Part shown: piece by piece, positions 6,102-12,207 of the stretch
Layout: each line of letters opens with the position of its first letter
How positions within the stretch are numbered: the first letter of the stretch is position 1
Origin: Calditenuis sp032249575
Lineage (GTDB): Archaea > Thermoproteota > Nitrososphaeria_A > Caldarchaeales > Calditenuaceae
Assembly: GCA_032249575.1 (NCBI GenBank)
Contig: JAVVHL010000028.1
Coordinates: 1-12,350, forward strand
Direction of reading: 5' to 3'
Length of the DNA stretch: 12,350 bases
Program-made: the position numbers and the translations under genes
The notes under the pieces: model-generated
Told to the model about the DNA's origin: nothing
Database searches by the model: none
Seen by the model: the letters and a program-made list of their open reading frames with translations, nothing else

Positions 6102-6696
6102 ACATGGCCTCGAGCCTCTTGAGGTAATCGATCAACTTGGCGGAGAGCTCCTCGGCGTGCTGGTACGGATAGCTCTGGGGATACCTGCAGGAGAGCTTCA
6201 GGTAGTAGCTCGAGCAGTAAGCGGCAGCGGCTATCGCGGCCATCTCGCTCAGCCTCTGGTGCTCCTCGATCTCCTCCAGCGACTCGAGGCCCCTGCTCCT
6301 CAGGACGTCCTCGTCCTTCCTCCTCCGCTCCAGTATGTCCTCGGGCCTGAAATCGAGGAAGACGATGGCGTGAGGCTTGATCGCGTTGAGCAGAGGCGGC
6401 GGCAGACCGGGATAGTATCCGACTGGGGTCTTGATCAGCGCATGCGTGTCGACCAGGACCTTCCCCTCCATCCGGCCGATCCTCTCAGCCGCCTCCACCT
6501 GTATCGCCCTGTACTCCTCGACGGGGATGACCTTCCGCATCTCGTCCCTGCTGGCTATGTTATAGCGTTCCCTCGCGATCTCGAACATCACGGTTCCGAG
6601 GTTCGTGACCACAACGTCCGGCGCCTTCTCCTTCACCATGTTCAGCACGGTCGTCTTTCCCGATCCTGGGACAGCGGTCACGATTACGCGGACCAA
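6094..6696 (-). CDS. adkA: Archaeal adenylate kinase
   Basis: This 200-residue cytoplasmic kinase interconverts ATP + AMP and 2 ADP. It belongs to the archaeal AdkA family rather than the bacterial Adk type. The P-loop is AVPGSGKTT (8-16); DTHALIKTPVGYYPGLP (83-99) is highly characteristic of AdkA, and ILERRRKDED (121-130) holds lid-region arginines. The length matches the family (about 190-200). The start is TTG at 6696, the first start codon after an upstream in-frame stop, and it places the P-loop at the usual position. The end overlaps trmI by 8 bp, tail to tail. A T/A-rich box and a TGACGTCA palindrome lie upstream. Confidence 0.9.
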   Translation of the reverse strand: MVRVIVTAVPGSGKTTVLNMVKEKAPDVVVTNLGTVMFEIARERYNIASRDEMRKVIPVEEYRAIQVEAAERIGRMEGKVLVDTHALIKTPVGYYPGLPPPLLNAIKPHAIVFLDFRPEDILERRRKDEDVLRSRGLESLEEIEEHQRLSEMAAIAAAAYCSSYYLKLSCRYPQSYPYQHAEELSAKLIDYLKRLEAMST

Positions 6697-6724
6697 AGCC
6701 CAGCGCTATCCATCGCTCCGAGCT

Positions 6725-6735
6725 CGTTTTGTATG
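6725..6735 (-). promoter_or_regulatory. Possible promoter element of adkA
   Basis: The minus strand reads CATACAAAACG, about 28 nt before the TTG start. It is the only A/T-rich stretch in the gap and is a weak TATA match. Confidence 0.3.
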
Positions 6736-6753
6736 TGACGTCACCCTGACGTC
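6735..6753. promoter_or_regulatory. Operator-like palindrome and half-repeat upstream of adkA
   Basis: GTGACGTCAC (6735-6744) is a perfect 10-bp palindrome. TGACGTC (6736-6742) is repeated directly at 6747-6753, 11 bp (one helical turn) further on. The site touches the presumed promoter element of adkA on its upstream side. It could bind a dimeric regulator; the regulator is unknown. Confidence 0.35.
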
Positions 6754-6851
6754 GAACCAATACCGTCCAGTTCACCGCCCCTCAGATCAGCGACCCTCGG
6801 CCTTCAGACGTAGTCTCCTCCGTTTTCCGAGCGTGTAGGTCTTGGGTTCGC

Positions 6852-7079
6852 TCAGTCCAGCTTGATGCCAGGTATCAGCTCGAGTGCGGCGCTGCGAACG
6901 TCCTCCTTCCTAACGGTCTTGCGGCCGGCTGAGAGGGCCCTCCTGATCGCCTCGGTGCTGACCATCATCCCGACCTCCTCGAGGACCCTCCTCAGCTCCT
7001 CAGCAGCCTCCTCGCTGACCCTCTCGGCCCCGGCCTTCTTCAGCAGCCTGTGCATCGGCGCCGTCGAGAGCTCGCTCAT
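6852..7079 (-). CDS. Archaeal histone (HMf family)
   Basis: This is a 75-residue single histone fold that wraps DNA as dimers and multimers. ELSTAPMHRLLKKAGAERVS (3-22) and AGRKT (51-55) with Asp60 match HMfB closely; the DNA-contacting Arg11, Arg20 and Lys54/Thr55, the stacking Gly17 and the Arg53-Asp60 pair are kept. Aligned by eye to HMfB, the dimer-dimer interface differs: HMfB Leu46 is Arg47 and HMfB His49 is Ser50. The C-terminus runs a few residues longer and ends LELIPGIKLD instead of a basic tail. ATG 7079 is chosen from homology and from the ATATCTC box that ends 22 nt upstream; the frame is open further but overlaps the divergent gene. The next gene on the same strand, adkA, is 155 bp downstream. 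Confidence 0.92.
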   Translation of the reverse strand: MSELSTAPMHRLLKKAGAERVSEEAAEELRRVLEEVGMMVSTEAIRRALSAGRKTVRKEDVRSAALELIPGIKLD

Positions 7080-7100
7080 CCCATCCCAAATTACCGCGGA

Positions 7101-7109
7101 GGAGATATG
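7101..7109 (-). promoter_or_regulatory. TATA box of the histone gene
   Basis: The minus strand reads CATATCTCC, with TATCTC exactly 22 nt before ATG 7079. It is identical in sequence and spacing to the DUF488 box. Confidence 0.55.
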
Positions 7110-7146
7110 AGAAACTTCGCCCGTCCCCAACCCCCAGGGCCAAATC

Positions 7147-7157
7147 CATATTATCGG
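7147..7157 (+). promoter_or_regulatory. TATA box of the chorismate mutase-aminotransferase gene
   Basis: CATATTATCGG; the TATCGG hexamer (7152-7157) is followed by exactly 22 nt and then TTG 7180. The box lies too close to the upstream GTG 7168 for that codon to be transcribed, so it decides the start. Confidence 0.5.
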
Positions 7158-7179
7158 AAGGCTTCGGGTGGCAGGCGAG

Positions 7180-8598
7180 TTGGATGCTGAGACCGGAAGT
7201 GGGATCTCAGAGCTGAGGGAGAGGATCAGGAAGGTGACGCTGGGGATCGTGGACCTCATGGCCGAGAGGGAGAGGCTCGTGAGGGAGCTCTCAAAGGTCA
7301 AGGCGGCCGCCGGCGAGTCACCGTTCAACCCCGAGGTGGAGCGGGAGCTGAGGACGGTTGCGATGGCGAGGGCTGCCGAGCTCGGCCTCGACGCGGACCT
7401 GGTCAGAAGGGTGCTGACGCTCCTGCTCAAGAGGTCGACAGAGGTCCAGACGCGGAGCACGGGAACTCAGGGGCTGACCCACATGGACCTGATGAGGCTC
7501 GCCAAGAGGATGGAGAAGGAGGGGAGGGAGGTGGTGCACATGGAGGTTGGGGAGCCGACGCTGGGAGCACCGGAGCACGTGGCCGCTCAGCTGACCGAGG
7601 CCGCTCTCAGAGGGTACGCCTTCTACGGCGAGGCCCAAGGACTGCCTGAGCTCAGGTCGGCCATCGCGGAGGACCTGAACGAGCGGTTCGGGGTCGACGT
7701 GAAGCCCGAGCAGGTGGTCGTGACGCAGGGAGGGAGGTTCGGGATCTACCTCGCCATGGCTGCGACGCTCTCGATGGGCGACGAGGCTATCGTGATAGAC
7801 CCTTCGTGGCCCCACTACAAGCAGGTCGCTTCGATGCTCGGTTGCAGGCCGATAGTCCACAGGACCTCGCTCGATGGCAAGTGGATGCCTGATCCAGCAG
7901 GGCTGGAGGGCGTGATCTCCGACGCGTCGAGGCTGCTCGTCCTGAATTACCCCAACAACCCGACAGGGGCTGTCGTCCCTAGGGCGCTGATGGAAGAGCT
8001 CGTGGACGTTGCACGGAGGAAGAACCTCTACGTCCTGAGCGACGAGGTCTACATGGACTACGCCTTCGGCGGACACGTGTCGGCCCTCTCGACCGGCTAC
8101 GAGAGGACCATCATGATCATGTCCTTCTCCAAGAGCTGGGGGATGACGGGGTACAGGATAGGTTACGCGGTGGCACCGGTGGAGGTGGCAGAGAGGATGG
8201 CGAGGATACAGGGGAGCTTGCTGACCTGCGTGCCCGAGTTCGTCCAGGTCGCCGCCCTCAAGGCCCTCTCCGACAGGGAGACGCCGAGGGCCTACCGGGA
8301 GCACATGCTGCGGGGGATAGAGGTGATCTGCAAGCACCTCGACGCGATCGGCGCCGAGTACGTCAGGCCCGGAGGAGGCATGTACGTCTTCCCGAGGATA
8401 GATCTGGGAGGGAGGGACCCGATGGAGTTCGCTATGGAGCTGCTCCGCAAAAGGGGAGTCGGCATAGCTCCTGGAACCGTCTTCGGAGATTACCGCGAGT
8501 TCTTCCGGTTGAGCGTAGGCGACTCCCTCGAGAAGCTCGAGAGGGGAATGGCCGAGTTGGTCGAGGAGGTCAGGTCCCTACGTAATCCGCAGAAATAG
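7180..8598 (+). CDS. Chorismate mutase (AroQ type) fused to class I/II PLP aminotransferase
   Basis: This 472-residue protein has two domains. Residues about 9-92 are an AroQ all-helical chorismate mutase (chorismate to prephenate): Arg13, Arg30 and Lys41 have the same spacing as E. coli PheA Arg11, Arg28 and Lys39, and Arg55/Glu56 and Gln90 stand near the expected places. Residues about 100-472 are a fold-type I aminotransferase with NYPNNPTG (256-263), Asp288 and Tyr291 in LSDEVY, the Schiff-base Lys318 in SFSKSWGMTGYRIGY, and a substrate Arg in FFRLSV (Arg443). A plausible joint role is prephenate formation followed by transamination to arogenate, or later transamination to Phe/Tyr; this is inference. 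TTG 7180 is preferred over GTG 7168 because of the TATA spacing. The gene is divergent from the histone gene, with no other aromatic-pathway gene in view. Confidence 0.88.
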   Translation: MDAETGSGISELRERIRKVTLGIVDLMAERERLVRELSKVKAAAGESPFNPEVERELRTVAMARAAELGLDADLVRRVLTLLLKRSTEVQTRSTGTQGLTHMDLMRLAKRMEKEGREVVHMEVGEPTLGAPEHVAAQLTEAALRGYAFYGEAQGLPELRSAIAEDLNERFGVDVKPEQVVVTQGGRFGIYLAMAATLSMGDEAIVIDPSWPHYKQVASMLGCRPIVHRTSLDGKWMPDPAGLEGVISDASRLLVLNYPNNPTGAVVPRALMEELVDVARRKNLYVLSDEVYMDYAFGGHVSALSTGYERTIMIMSFSKSWGMTGYRIGYAVAPVEVAERMARIQGSLLTCVPEFVQVAALKALSDRETPRAYREHMLRGIEVICKHLDAIGAEYVRPGGGMYVFPRIDLGGRDPMEFAMELLRKRGVGIAPGTVFGDYREFFRLSVGDSLEKLERGMAELVEEVRSLRNPQK

Positions 8599-8600
8599 TG

Positions 8601-8622
8601 TGAGAGGATATCTCAGCGCTGA
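8601..8622. promoter_or_regulatory. Two overlapping palindromes downstream of the aminotransferase fusion
   Basis: TGAGA (8601-8605) and TCTCA (8611-8615) are inverted around GGATA. TCAGCGCTGA (8613-8622) is a perfect 10-bp palindrome overlapping the second arm. The element starts 3 nt after the stop of the upstream gene and lies about 25 bp before the next TATA box. It could be a hairpin at the mRNA end or an operator; no T-run follows. Confidence 0.3.
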
Positions 8623-8644
8623 TGTTTACGGGTGCCCTGTAGAA

Positions 8645-8653
8645 AATATATAA
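8645..8653 (+). promoter_or_regulatory. TATA box of the zinc-ribbon/coiled-coil gene
   Basis: AATATATAA gives an expected transcription start near 8675. That excludes the upstream GTG at 8632 and leaves a leader of about 14 nt before ATG 8689. Confidence 0.55.
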
Positions 8654-8688
8654 CATATCGAGGGACCCTTCACGGAAGGGAAAAGGGG

Positions 8689-9570
8689 ATGGCGGTCCTC
8701 GGAAGGGTAGTATGCCCCCACTGCGGAAAGCTGACGATCAAGGGCAGGTACTGCATGAACTGCGGAAAGGAGTTGGAGGCCCCACCAGCTCAAGTAACCA
8801 CACCTGTAACCCCCCAGCCGGAGGCCCCGCCCATCACGGTGACGCCAGGCCCTGCACAGCCCACCCCACCGCCCGAGCAGAGGCCGGTGTCCGGTGAGGC
8901 GGTTCAACCACCTGAGAGTGTGAGGGAGACGGCTGCCGAGGAGATCGCCGAGGAGAGGAGGGTCGTCGAGCAGCTCTCAAAGCTCTACAACTGGCAGATC
9001 AAGCTGATCAACCTCTTCCTCGAGGGCGAGTCGACCCCGGAGATCTTCATGGAGATCTACTCGGACTACGAGTCCCGCATCAAGGCCCTCAACGAGAAGA
9101 GGCTCGAGATGATCGGGAGGTACGAGGCGAGGATGAAGGAGCTGACGCAGAGGCTGGAGACGCTCAAGCTCAGACACGAGGTCAGCGAGATCTCCCAGCG
9201 CGAGTACATCCGTCAGAAGATCGAGATCGACAACGAGCTCAGCAAGCTGAAGCCGAAGCTCGCGGTCCTCCAGAACCCCATCGAGATCAAGATCGGCGAG
9301 ATACCGAAGTTCAGGGAGGAGATCTTGAGGCTGATCGAGAGCGTCAAAACGAAGGGGCCGCAGCTGAACCTCCCGCAGGAGTTCGTCGATAGGGTCGTGA
9401 ACAACCTGAACGCGCTCCTGGATGCGATGCAGGACCTCGTCAAGCAGTACGAGAGGATAAGGACCGAGATCCAGAAGCTGGAGGTGCGTTACAAGGTGGG
9501 CGAGCTCCCCCACGAGGAGTACCTCAGCCAGAGGCGCCGCCTCGAGAGACAGCTGGAGCTCACCTCCTGA
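8689..9570 (+). CDS. Zinc-ribbon protein with proline-rich linker and SHOCT-like coiled-coil repeats
   Basis: I do not recognise a named function. The 293-residue protein starts with a zinc ribbon (C9, C12, C22, C25: CPHC...CMNC). A Pro/Thr/Glu-rich linker follows (about 30-77), then a long helical, highly charged region (80-293). Within it a SHOCT-like unit recurs: LINLFLEGESTPEIF (about 106-120), LKLRHEVSEISQREY (159-173) and LEVRYKVGELPHEEY (264-278), each followed by a charged helix. There is no signal peptide or membrane segment, so it is probably cytoplasmic and oligomeric, perhaps a scaffold. ATG 8689 begins right at the ribbon, with purine-rich AAGGGAAAAGGGG upstream and a TATA box at 8645-8653; a GTG at 8632 would add 19 unrelated residues. 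It stands alone between the fusion gene and the ECF operon. Confidence 0.75.
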   Translation: MAVLGRVVCPHCGKLTIKGRYCMNCGKELEAPPAQVTTPVTPQPEAPPITVTPGPAQPTPPPEQRPVSGEAVQPPESVRETAAEEIAEERRVVEQLSKLYNWQIKLINLFLEGESTPEIFMEIYSDYESRIKALNEKRLEMIGRYEARMKELTQRLETLKLRHEVSEISQREYIRQKIEIDNELSKLKPKLAVLQNPIEIKIGEIPKFREEILRLIESVKTKGPQLNLPQEFVDRVVNNLNALLDAMQDLVKQYERIRTEIQKLEVRYKVGELPHEEYLSQRRRLERQLELTS

Positions 9571-9598
9571 CGGAACGTTTTCGGCAGGTTCCACGCAT

Positions 9599-9618
9599 AA
9601 CCAGCTTATAAGTAGGTT
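9599..9618. promoter_or_regulatory. TATA box inside a 20-bp palindrome (candidate operator) before ykoE
   Basis: The sequence fits AACCnnCTTATAAGnnGGTT: 16 of 20 positions are symmetric, and the centre (9605-9612) is the TATA box of the transporter operon. A dimeric regulator binding here would block TBP. Archaeal thiamine genes are often under ThiR (HTH plus ThiN domain) or TPP riboswitches; no TPP riboswitch motif is seen in the short leader, so a protein repressor is the better guess. The expected transcription start is near 9634. Confidence 0.5.
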
Positions 9619-9650
9619 TATTGAGCGGGCGGAGCGGCCGGTCCCGGAGC

Positions 9651-10265
9651 ATGACGGAGGCCGGTCGTGAAAGGGGATGGAAGGTCAGGGAGGTCGTGGG
9701 GCTTGCGGCGCTCTCGGTGGTCTCCGGGTTGGTCTTCGCGGTCTGGAGCCATTTCGTGGCACCGGTAGCGTTCGGGGTTGCGGGGCACCTAGGCGTCGGC
9801 GCGATCTACGGGATGTGGTTCATAGGAGCGACGCTTCCGGCCTACGTGCTGAGGAGGAGGTGGGCCGCTTTCCTCGGCGAGACGATCGGCGCCATCGTCG
9901 AGCTCCTGCTGGTAAGCCCCTACTCGGTGCTGCTCTACTATTACGGCCCTGCACAGGGCATCATGAGCGAGGCGGCCTTCGCGCTGAGGAGGTACAGGAG
10001 GTGGGGATACGGGACCATGGCCCTCGCAGGCGCACTCCCGGTCATCGCAGCGTATCCGTTCGATTGCCTCGTTTCGCCGTTCTATCCGACCTGCAGGTTC
10101 TACCCGCCGGAGCTCCACCTCGCGATAGTGACAGCGATGCTGTTGAGCGGAGCGATCCTCGGAGGCGTCCTGGTCAAGGCGGTGGTAGACGCGCTCGTCT
10201 CGGCAGGGAGGTTGAGGGGGTGGCCTGTTGCTCAGGCTGAGGGCGCTCAGAGCGAGGCGAGGTGA
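9651..10265 (+). CDS. ykoE: ECF transporter S component, YkoE family (HMP/thiamine)
   Basis: This 204-residue integral membrane protein is the substrate-binding subunit of an energy-coupling factor importer. The YkoE family is predicted to bind hydroxymethylpyrimidine or thiamine. About five or six hydrophobic segments are visible, starting near residues 14-32. Family hallmarks are VREVVGLAALSVVSGL (12-27), IYGMWFIGATLPAYVLR (52-68), FLGETIGAIVELLLVSPY (74-91) and QGIMSEAAFALRRYRRW (102-118). ATG 9651 is chosen because the TATA box puts the mRNA start near 9634, downstream of an in-frame TTG at 9621. It is the first gene of ykoE-ykoD-ykoC, and its last 38 nt overlap ykoD. The C-terminal tail after residue 188 is hydrophilic. 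Confidence 0.85.
   Translation: MTEAGRERGWKVREVVGLAALSVVSGLVFAVWSHFVAPVAFGVAGHLGVGAIYGMWFIGATLPAYVLRRRWAAFLGETIGAIVELLLVSPYSVLLYYYGPAQGIMSEAAFALRRYRRWGYGTMALAGALPVIAAYPFDCLVSPFYPTCRFYPPELHLAIVTAMLLSGAILGGVLVKAVVDALVSAGRLRGWPVAQAEGAQSEAR
10213..10223 (+). promoter_or_regulatory. Ribosome binding site of ykoD inside ykoE
   Basis: TGAGGGGGTGG ends 4 nt before TTG 10228. It lies within the ykoE coding region and supports the early ykoD start and re-initiation within the operon. Confidence 0.5.
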
Positions 10266-11511
10266 GTGGAAGGGCCCTGAGGTAAACGCGTCGATCGGTG
10301 AAGGCTCGGTCGTCGCGCTTGTGGGACCCAACGGCTCCGGCAAGACCTCGACGTTGTTGGCGGTCGCCGGGCTGCTGGAGCGCGAGGGATCAGTGGAGAT
10401 CGACGGCGTCGAGCTCTCCTCGATCGACAGGAGGACGCTCAGGTCTACGGTTTCGTACGTCCCCGAGGACCCCACGAGCTACGTGGTGAGGAACTACGTC
10501 CTCGACGAGGTCCTTGCAGGTCCCGAGTTCCTCGGCATGGATCCCGGAGAGGCGCTGAGGAGGTCCCTCGAAGCCCTCGAAGCGGTTGGTCTGAGGGAAA
10601 GGGCCGACGACCCAGTGGAGCACCTCTCAGGAGGACAGCTCCAGAGGCTCGTGATGGCGTGCTCCCTGGTCACGTCGCCTTCTGTCCTTCTCGTCGACGA
10701 CGCCGTCTCCCAAGTGGACTCGGATGGAAGGAAGGCGATAGCAGAGGCGATAGGGGAGGCCGTGAAGAGGGGAACGACCGTTCTGATCGCTGTCAGCGAC
10801 CTCGAGAGGTTGCCCCTGAGGCCGGACTCGGTGATCGAGCTGCCGCACGACCGAGAGGAGGAGCTTAGGCTGCCTGAGCTGCTCGTCCCGAGGAATTCGG
10901 GCATGGGAGCGATCCTCGAGGCGAAAGGTGTGAGGTTCGGATACCCTGGAGCCGGCGAGCTCATCAAGGACCTCAACCTCAGGGCCGAGGCAGGGGAGGT
11001 AATCGGCATAACGGGCCCCAACGGGTCCGGCAAGACCACGGCCCTCAAGCTGCTCACGGGCCTCCTCCGGCCACGGCGAGGGAAGGTATTGCTCAACGGC
11101 TCGAGGCCGTCCCCTCCCCGCTCCCTCTACATGCCCCAGAACCCGGACCCCCTTCTTACCGAGAGGACGGTCTGGGAAGAGCTCGAACCCCTTGTGGCAG
11201 CCAAGCTCATCGCTAGCCCAGACGCTGAACTGAAGGCTGAGCTGGAGAGGACGCCGATAGGTCACCTCGGAGCCGGATCGAGGAGGGTCCTGGCGGCCTA
11301 CCTGCTCGCAGCGAGGAGACCGTCGGTCCTAGCCCTCGACGAACCCACCGCAGGCCTCGACCGAAGGAACTCACGGCTGATAGGATCGCTTGTGAGGGAG
11401 GCGGCCTCGCAGGGAAGCGTGGTCCTGGTCTCTTCACACGACGAGCCTTTCGTCGAGTCGGTATCGGACAGGGTCTTCAGGGTGGAGGGAGGGAGGCTCG
11501 TTGAGCTCTGA
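10228..11511 (+). CDS. ykoD: ECF transporter duplicated ATPase, YkoD type
   Basis: This 427-residue protein has two ABC ATPase domains in one chain and powers YkoE/YkoC. Domain 1 has Walker A GPNGSGKTS (33-41), an intact LSGGQ (133-137) and Walker B VLLVDD (153-158). Domain 2 has GPNGSGKTT (263-271), Q304 in MPQNP, Walker B VLALDEPT (367-374) and His404 in SSHDE. The domains are complementary: domain 1 has Glu80 for the Q-loop Gln, Asp158 for the catalytic Glu and Ser190 for the switch His, while domain 2 has LGAGS (347-351) for LSGGQ. This predicts one competent site (domain 2 Walker motifs with domain 1 signature) and one degenerate site. The TTG 10228 start follows an in-frame stop and a good Shine-Dalgarno, and overlaps ykoE by 38 nt. 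ykoC overlaps the end by 11 nt. Confidence 0.88.
   Translation: MLRLRALRARRGEWKGPEVNASIGEGSVVALVGPNGSGKTSTLLAVAGLLEREGSVEIDGVELSSIDRRTLRSTVSYVPEDPTSYVVRNYVLDEVLAGPEFLGMDPGEALRRSLEALEAVGLRERADDPVEHLSGGQLQRLVMACSLVTSPSVLLVDDAVSQVDSDGRKAIAEAIGEAVKRGTTVLIAVSDLERLPLRPDSVIELPHDREEELRLPELLVPRNSGMGAILEAKGVRFGYPGAGELIKDLNLRAEAGEVIGITGPNGSGKTTALKLLTGLLRPRRGKVLLNGSRPSPPRSLYMPQNPDPLLTERTVWEELEPLVAAKLIASPDAELKAELERTPIGHLGAGSRRVLAAYLLAARRPSVLALDEPTAGLDRRNSRLIGSLVREAASQGSVVLVSSHDEPFVESVSDRVFRVEGGRLVEL
11483..11496 (+). promoter_or_regulatory. Strong ribosome binding site of ykoC
   Basis: TGGAGGGAGGGAGG ends 4 nt before TTG 11501, inside the 3' end of ykoD. It is the strongest Shine-Dalgarno in the window and decides the TTG start. 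Confidence 0.6.
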
Positions 11512-12193
11512 GCTGCTGAAGGTGCGGAGGAGCCGGATCCATCCGTTATCCGCTTCAGTCGCAGTCGCCCTGATAGCCAGCTCGATCACTTTGGAGCGGG
11601 AAGTTTTGGGATCCCTGCCCGTGATGGCCACGTCGCTGGTGCTGGCGCTGCTGACGGTGCGGAGGGCCTCTCTGATCGCGGTCTGGGCTCTGAGGTTCCT
11701 ACCGATGGGTTTGGGCCTCGGAGCCTTCGCCTTTCTCGCCTCCGGTGGGAAACAGATCGAGCTAGTTCCGCTCCTTCTGGTCAGGGTCGAGACGATGGTG
11801 ATGGGCTCTATGCTCCTCGCCTACGGTGTCGAGTCATGGGAGCTGGCGTACTCCCTCCGCTCGCTCGGCCTCCCCGGATGGTTCTCCTCCTCGATCGGGA
11901 TAGCCCATGTCCTCCTAAGGAGGTCCCTCAGGGCGCTCGACGAGGTGATCGCCGCCCTCAGGTCCAAGGGTCTCATCGCCTCACCGCTCCACCAGCTGAC
12001 GAGGGTGGGGGTCGTCACCAGAGCGCTCGTCGCCGAATCGCTCTCCTCTGCCGAGAAGGTCTCGCTGGCGCTGGAGGCGAGGGGCTTCGACCCGGAGGAA
12101 TGGAGACCGATCAGGCCTGTGCCCTTCCGCTTCTGGGACTTGTTGGCGATCGTCGTGGCGGCATCGGTCTTCCTGATCTCCGCTTTACTGTGA
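11501..12193 (+). CDS. ykoC: ECF transporter T component, YkoC/CbiQ family
   Basis: This 230-residue membrane protein couples the ATPase to the S component. Hydrophobic segments lie at about 17-31, 38-52, 58-80, 88-109 and 211-230. The cytoplasmic coupling region (about 110-210) contains LRSLGLP (119-125), a first coupling-helix motif LRSKG (153-157, in place of the more usual A-R-G/S form) and the classical second motif LEARGF (191-196). The TTG start at 11501 lies 4 nt after a strong Shine-Dalgarno and overlaps the ykoD stop by 11 nt, so translation is probably coupled. It is the last gene of the operon; a tRNA gene begins 47 bp downstream. The family is clear from motifs, topology and position. 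Confidence 0.85.
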   Translation: MSSELLKVRRSRIHPLSASVAVALIASSITLEREVLGSLPVMATSLVLALLTVRRASLIAVWALRFLPMGLGLGAFAFLASGGKQIELVPLLLVRVETMVMGSMLLAYGVESWELAYSLRSLGLPGWFSSSIGIAHVLLRRSLRALDEVIAALRSKGLIASPLHQLTRVGVVTRALVAESLSSAEKVSLALEARGFDPEEWRPIRPVPFRFWDLLAIVVAASVFLISALL

Positions 12194-12207
12194 CAGATCC
12201 CGCATCA

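Noticed and set aside
6780..6851. Box C/D-like motifs on the minus strand between the histone and adkA genes
   Set aside because: CTGA and TGAA strings occur, but there is no convincing C box with correct spacing and no flanking stem.
7168..7179. GTG 7168 as start of the chorismate mutase fusion
   Set aside because: It lies only about 10 nt from the TATA box, too close to be within the transcript; TTG 7180 is at the same 22-nt distance as in other genes.
9571..9592. Hairpin GGAAC...GTTCC after the coiled-coil gene as a terminator
   Set aside because: Only 5 bp with an 11-nt loop and no T-run follows; archaeal termination rarely uses such a hairpin, so support is too thin.
9571..9650. TPP riboswitch ahead of the ykoE operon
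   Set aside because: The gap is only 80 bp, the expected leader is about 17 nt, and no conserved CTGAGA-type core is present.
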